From: Hafnia paralvei ATCC 29927
GTDB lineage: Bacteria; Pseudomonadota; Gammaproteobacteria; Enterobacterales; Enterobacteriaceae
Direction: 5' to 3'
DNA length: 64,000 bases
Assembly: GCF_001655005.1 (NCBI RefSeq)
Contig: NZ_LXET01000010.1
Span: 62,001 to 126,000, forward strand
Shown here: positions 60,684-64,000 of the stretch, one piece after another
Layout: every line of letters begins with the position of its first letter
How positions within the stretch are numbered: the first letter of the stretch is position 1
Notes under the pieces: model-generated
Seen by the model: the letters and a program-made list of their open reading frames with translations, nothing else
The model's database searches: none
What the model was told of the DNA's origin: nothing
Position numbers and translations under genes: made by a program

Positions 60684-61436
60684 TTAAGGTAATCTCAGTT
60701 GCTGCAAATTGCCGCTGATGGTGAGGTTAGTTTGCAACGTGGCCACTTTCTTGCAAAGTTCGGCTTGTTCGCGATGTTCTTCCAGCTTTTTTCGCCATTT
60801 ACTTGGCACGTTTTCAATCTGTTCAAAAATCGCAGAGAGTGAACCAAACTCATTAAGTAGCGTAGCCGCTGCTTTAGGGCCTATACCGGGTATTCCTGAT
60901 ATCTTGCTGCTGCTGATCCCTGCTAGCCCCCAATAGTCTGTAAGCTGCTCGGGCTCCACGCCAAACTCTTTTTTTACGAAAGGTAAATCGAGCCAGCGTT
61001 TTTGAAAATAGTCGCGGATTTGAATCGTAGGCGCTAATAATTGGCAATAACCTTTATCCGTCGAAACAATAGTGACCTGATGCCCTGTTAACGCGATTTT
61101 ATGAGCCAAAGTCGCTGCGAGATCGTCAGCTTCGTTACCAGCCGAGTGCCAACTCTGCACGCCAAGTTTAGCGAAGGCCTCACGGATGGCTGGCATTTCC
61201 GTTGCGAGGTTTTCAGGCATAGCACTGCGGCCCGCTTTGTAATCGGGTAATGCCTGATGACGCCAACTGTTATCCCGATCGTCCTCATCGAAAACCGCTA
61301 CGGCATGTGTTGGTTGGCTATGAGCCAATAGCTGCTGTAACGCGTGCTGGCAGGCAACAACGCAGGGGGAGCCTTGAACGGCATGAATGCGGCGAATGAG
61401 ATTTAAGGCATCAACGATCAGAAGGTGTATTTGCAT
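60684..61436 (-). CDS. xni: Flap endonuclease Xni (exonuclease IX)
   Basis: Xni is a structure-specific nuclease related to the 5' nuclease domain of DNA polymerase I. The 250-residue protein has LLIVDALNLIRRIHA, DYKAGR, GNEADDLAATLA, STDKGYCQLL and the helix-hairpin-helix GLAGISSSKISGIPGIGPKAAATLL. It lacks the complete set of seven or eight acidic metal ligands of FEN enzymes, as does E. coli Xni. No ribosome binding site is evident at the ATG. Convergent with rlmM. Confidence 0.92.
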   Translation of the reverse strand: MQIHLLIVDALNLIRRIHAVQGSPCVVACQHALQQLLAHSQPTHAVAVFDEDDRDNSWRHQALPDYKAGRSAMPENLATEMPAIREAFAKLGVQSWHSAGNEADDLAATLAHKIALTGHQVTIVSTDKGYCQLLAPTIQIRDYFQKRWLDLPFVKKEFGVEPEQLTDYWGLAGISSSKISGIPGIGPKAAATLLNEFGSLSAIFEQIENVPSKWRKKLEEHREQAELCKKVATLQTNLTISGNLQQLRLP

Positions 61437-61454
61437 GGTAATTACTGATGAACA

Positions 61455-61482
61455 GAGAAAATGGGCGGCATTCCACCGCCCA
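61455..61482 (-). terminator. Terminator of ppnN
   Basis: On the minus strand TGGGCGG-TGGAATG-CCGCCCA is followed by TTTTCTCT. It lies just after the ppnN stop and 19 bp before the xni start. Confidence 0.82.
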
Positions 61483-61497
61483 GAGTGTTAATGATGA

Positions 61498-62862
61498 TTA
61501 TTTGATAATCTCATAACAAGGTACATAGGCGGTTCCCGGCAGTTTCATACGATGCTGCGCGACAAAGCCTTGTAGCAGATGATCCATGTGCTGCATCATC
61601 TTAGCGTCACCGTGGATTTTAAACGGGCCATGTTTTTCAATTTCGGCGATGCCTATTTCTTTCACATTACCCGCCACAATCCCTGAGAATGCTCGACGTA
61701 ACGATGCGGCTAGCTGCTCTGGAGGTTGATCTGGATACAGATTGAGATCGGCCATATTCGCGTGCGTTGGCTCAAACGGTAGCTGTAAGTCTGGAGCAAT
61801 CTTTATCGACCAGTTGAAGCTGTAGAAGTCTCCGGTTTGACGACGATTCTCCTTCACCTTCGGCATCGCACGTTTCATCTGGCGGGCGACTTCAGCCGGA
61901 TCGTCGATGATAATGGTGTAATGCTTACGCGCAGTTTCGCCTAGCGTGCTCATGATGAATTCATCCAGTACGCGGAAGTAATCTTCGCTCTCTTTTGGGC
62001 CGGTCAGGATCAGCGGCAATACCTGATCTTTGTTCTCCGGATTCATCAAAATGCCGAGCAGATAGAGTAATTCTTCCGCAGTACCTACGCCGCCAGGGAA
62101 GATGATGATCCCATGACCAAAGCGAACAAAGGCTTCTAGACGTTTTTCGATATCTGGCATGATCACCAGTTCATTCACCAAAGGATTTGGTGGCTCAGCC
62201 GCGATGATGGATGGCTCTGTCATACCGATAAAGCGACTATCTCTGTAGCGTTGCTGCGCGTGACCCACGGCGGCACCTTTCATTGGCGCTTCCATGGCGC
62301 CTGGCCCACAGCCTGTACAGATGTTTAATTCACGCAGTCCCAGTTGATTGCCGACTTTACGAGCATAGAGATACTCGATTTCGTTAATCGAGTGTCCGCC
62401 CCAGCACACAATCATATTGGGTTCTTCACCCACATGAAGCGCTCGGGCGTTGCGCAAGATAGAGAACACCATGTTCGTAATATGAACTGGATTTTTACTA
62501 TCGAGATGTGGGTAGCGGCCATTACTGCTCATCTGTCCGTTAACGAACAAAATATCTCGCAGGACGGCAAACAGATTGGCCTGTAGAGAGCGGATGATTT
62601 GTCCATCAACAAAAGCATCTTCAGGTGGATTGACCAGCTCCAATTTTACGCCACGTTCGCGTTGTAATACGTTGATATCAAAACTTTCAAATCGCGATAG
62701 AAGCTCGGTGCTGTTATCGGTTTGTGCGCCAGAGTTAAGAACGGCGAGGGAGCAGTTGCGGAATAGACGGTATAAATCGCTGCTTGCTGTACGCTTTAGC
62801 ATGTCAACTTCAAGCTGCGACAACAAATCCATAGACCCAAGTGGGCTGATATGTGTAATCAA
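61498..62862 (-). CDS. ppnN: Nucleosidase PpnN (LOG family)
   Basis: PpnN (YgdH) hydrolyses purine and pyrimidine nucleoside monophosphates to base and ribose phosphate and binds ppGpp in E. coli. The protein has the LOG signature FPGGVGTAEELLYLLG, the preceding GGHSINE, CTGCGPGAMEAPMKGA and RFIGMTEPSIIAAEPPNPLV. I start at TTG 62862, six bases inside the GTG frame. AGGAG lies about 5 nt before the TTG but abuts the GTG, and the TTG start gives 454 residues beginning ITHISPLGSMD, exactly as in E. coli. Confidence 0.93.
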   Translation of the reverse strand: MITHISPLGSMDLLSQLEVDMLKRTASSDLYRLFRNCSLAVLNSGAQTDNSTELLSRFESFDINVLQRERGVKLELVNPPEDAFVDGQIIRSLQANLFAVLRDILFVNGQMSSNGRYPHLDSKNPVHITNMVFSILRNARALHVGEEPNMIVCWGGHSINEIEYLYARKVGNQLGLRELNICTGCGPGAMEAPMKGAAVGHAQQRYRDSRFIGMTEPSIIAAEPPNPLVNELVIMPDIEKRLEAFVRFGHGIIIFPGGVGTAEELLYLLGILMNPENKDQVLPLILTGPKESEDYFRVLDEFIMSTLGETARKHYTIIIDDPAEVARQMKRAMPKVKENRRQTGDFYSFNWSIKIAPDLQLPFEPTHANMADLNLYPDQPPEQLAASLRRAFSGIVAGNVKEIGIAEIEKHGPFKIHGDAKMMQHMDHLLQGFVAQHRMKLPGTAYVPCYEIIK

Positions 62863-63175
62863 AGTCACTCCTATACATCTACCGATGCGGTTACCGCGTT
62901 TGTATCAGGATTAGCATGTCTGTTCAGTGGCGAGGCCGTTGATTTCCGTTGTTCCTGACACGTTTTGCAATGGAATTAATGAGCTACTTTACCTTTTACA
63001 TTATTCTTCAAAGCTGGCGTAAAACTAGCGTATCAACCAAGCAGGTATCTTGATTCATCAGTAGTTTATTGTGGTACAACGCGTTTTACGCCCCTCAATC
63101 ACCTTACCGTTGTCTTTTGGATTTTGCCAATACTCTTACGTAAGAGTCGGTAAGCTTCTGCGATTTTTGCGAAGC
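62863..63175. other. Intergenic region between ppnN and queF
   Basis: This 313-bp gap has no supportable gene. Near queF it holds a 16-bp perfect palindrome (ACTCTTAC and its complement, 63132-63147). It also holds a second inverted repeat TAAGCTTC / GAAGCTTA (63151-63178) whose right arm includes the queF stop codon. Neither has a T run on the minus strand. The ppnN promoter must lie at the left end. Confidence 0.55.
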
Positions 63176-64000
63176 TTATTGGCGAACCAGTCGGCTTTTT
63201 GGTGCAACGAACGGAGTATTTGTGCGCCAAGGGTTGATATCTAGGCCACCGCGACGGGTATAGCGAGCATATACGCTGAGCGTTTCTGGCTGACAGAAGC
63301 GCTGAATATCACAGAAAATGCGTTCAACACACTGTTCATGAAATTCGTTGTGATGACGAAATGACACCAAATAGCGTAGTAATGCTTCGCGATCGATTTT
63401 TGGACCACGATACTGAATCATCACGGAGCCCCAATCAGGCTGATGAGTAATAAGGCAGTTGGATTTTAACAGGTGGCTCACCAATGTTTCTTCAACGATA
63501 GCCTGCTTGTTGGCGGCGTTTTTAAGGAGTTCAGCGTTAAATTCGTAGTGGGTGATTTCAATATCTTGATGATCAATACATTCGCCGTCAAATGATGCGA
63601 TGGCTTGGCCTTCGACGCTATCAAGCGACATTAACTGTACGCTAACGTTGCCCTGTGCACAGTGTGCCAGATCGCGCTGTAACGTGGTTTGTACTTCATT
63701 CCAGTCTGCAAAGCGCGTCTGGTTGAAGCTGTTGAGGTAAAGCTTAAAGCTTTTTGATTCAATCAGATTGTGGCTGAAGGCATCCAGTTCAACATCGGCA
63801 ATGGCCACCTGAGGCAAGCCTTTGGCATTGAGCCATGACAGCTCATACAGCGTCCAAATATCGCCACCACGGAAAGGCAGAGTTTCTGGATAAAGTCCTA
63901 ATGGCTCGCGGTTCATGCTGCGAGGAACCGGCTGGAGCAGGGTTGCGTCGTATTGATCGCGGTATTCGGTTTCTTTGCCAAGGGTTAAGCCGGAGAGCGC
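63176..64000 (-). CDS. queF: NADPH-dependent 7-cyano-7-deazaguanine reductase QueF (5' end outside window)
   Basis: QueF reduces preQ0 to preQ1 in queuosine synthesis. The visible 274 residues enter the window in frame (ALSGLTLGKETEYRDQYD), so only about 8 N-terminal residues are missing compared with the 282 of E. coli. Landmarks are WTLYELSWLNAKGLPQVA, ESKSFKLYLNSFNQTRF (QueF motif), VSHLLKSNCLITHQPDWGS with the catalytic cysteine, and HNEFHEQCVERIF. The internal ATG at 63916 is not the start. This is the long, two-domain type of QueF. Confidence 0.95.
   Translation of the reverse strand, partial: ALSGLTLGKETEYRDQYDATLLQPVPRSMNREPLGLYPETLPFRGGDIWTLYELSWLNAKGLPQVAIADVELDAFSHNLIESKSFKLYLNSFNQTRFADWNEVQTTLQRDLAHCAQGNVSVQLMSLDSVEGQAIASFDGECIDHQDIEITHYEFNAELLKNAANKQAIVEETLVSHLLKSNCLITHQPDWGSVMIQYRGPKIDREALLRYLVSFRHHNEFHEQCVERIFCDIQRFCQPETLSVYARYTRRGGLDINPWRTNTPFVAPKSRLVRQ

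Overview
The window is chromosomal DNA from a member of the Enterobacterales. Nearly every gene has a recognisable Escherichia coli K-12 counterpart in the local order known from E. coli, but the blocks are joined differently. Moderate GC content, the block arrangement and the repeat types would fit a Hafnia-like genome (Hafniaceae). That genus call is inference from memory and cannot be proven from this sequence alone. There is no prophage, IS transposase, CRISPR array, resistance gene or defence island.

Layout. (1) 1-2.95 kb: the 5' part of a vWA lipoprotein gene (yfbK), yebE, yacL and yacC, with a 146-bp palindromic repeat between yebE and yacL. (2) 3.2-27.2 kb: the E. coli 3-4 min block, made of cueO with a MerR-type promoter, yadE, the pantothenate genes panD-panC-panB, folK-pcnB-gluQ-dksA-sfsA-thpR on the minus strand, then hrpB, mrcB, a general porin gene on the minus strand, and the ferrichrome operon fhuACDB. 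pcnB keeps the rare AUU start codon. (3) 27.3-33.8 kb: a DUF2076 gene, iap, the sulfate-activation operon cysDNC, ygbE and a flxA-like gene behind a sigma-28 promoter. (4) 34.1-57.7 kb: lgt-thyA, the pseudopilin genes ppdA-ppdB-ygdB-ppdC, recC-ptrA-recB-recD, argA with tandem ARG boxes, amiC, three initiator tRNA genes, mltA, tcdA, csdE-csdA and ygdI. (5) 57.7-64 kb: the small RNA gene gcvB divergent from gcvA, ygdD-rlmM, xni, ppnN and a 5'-truncated queF.

How the genes work together. cysDNC turns sulfate into PAPS. panBCD and folK feed coenzyme A and folate synthesis. RecBCD repairs double-strand breaks. FhuACDB imports hydroxamate siderophores under Fur control. mrcB, amiC and mltA build, split and trim peptidoglycan. 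csdA-csdE with tcdA form a sulfur-transfer and tRNA t6A-cyclisation module. gcvA and gcvB link glycine cleavage to amino-acid transport control.

The least ordinary feature is a family of three small palindromic elements (88, 101 and 125 bp). Each starts 30-40 bp after a stop codon (iap, flxA-like, thyA). The thyA copy has perfect TAATGC/GCATTA ends and an exact 14-bp flanking duplication. It sits inside what reads as the original thyA terminator, in a way that should let the terminator stem still close around it. The element looks like a non-autonomous mobile repeat whose folding preserves transcription termination.
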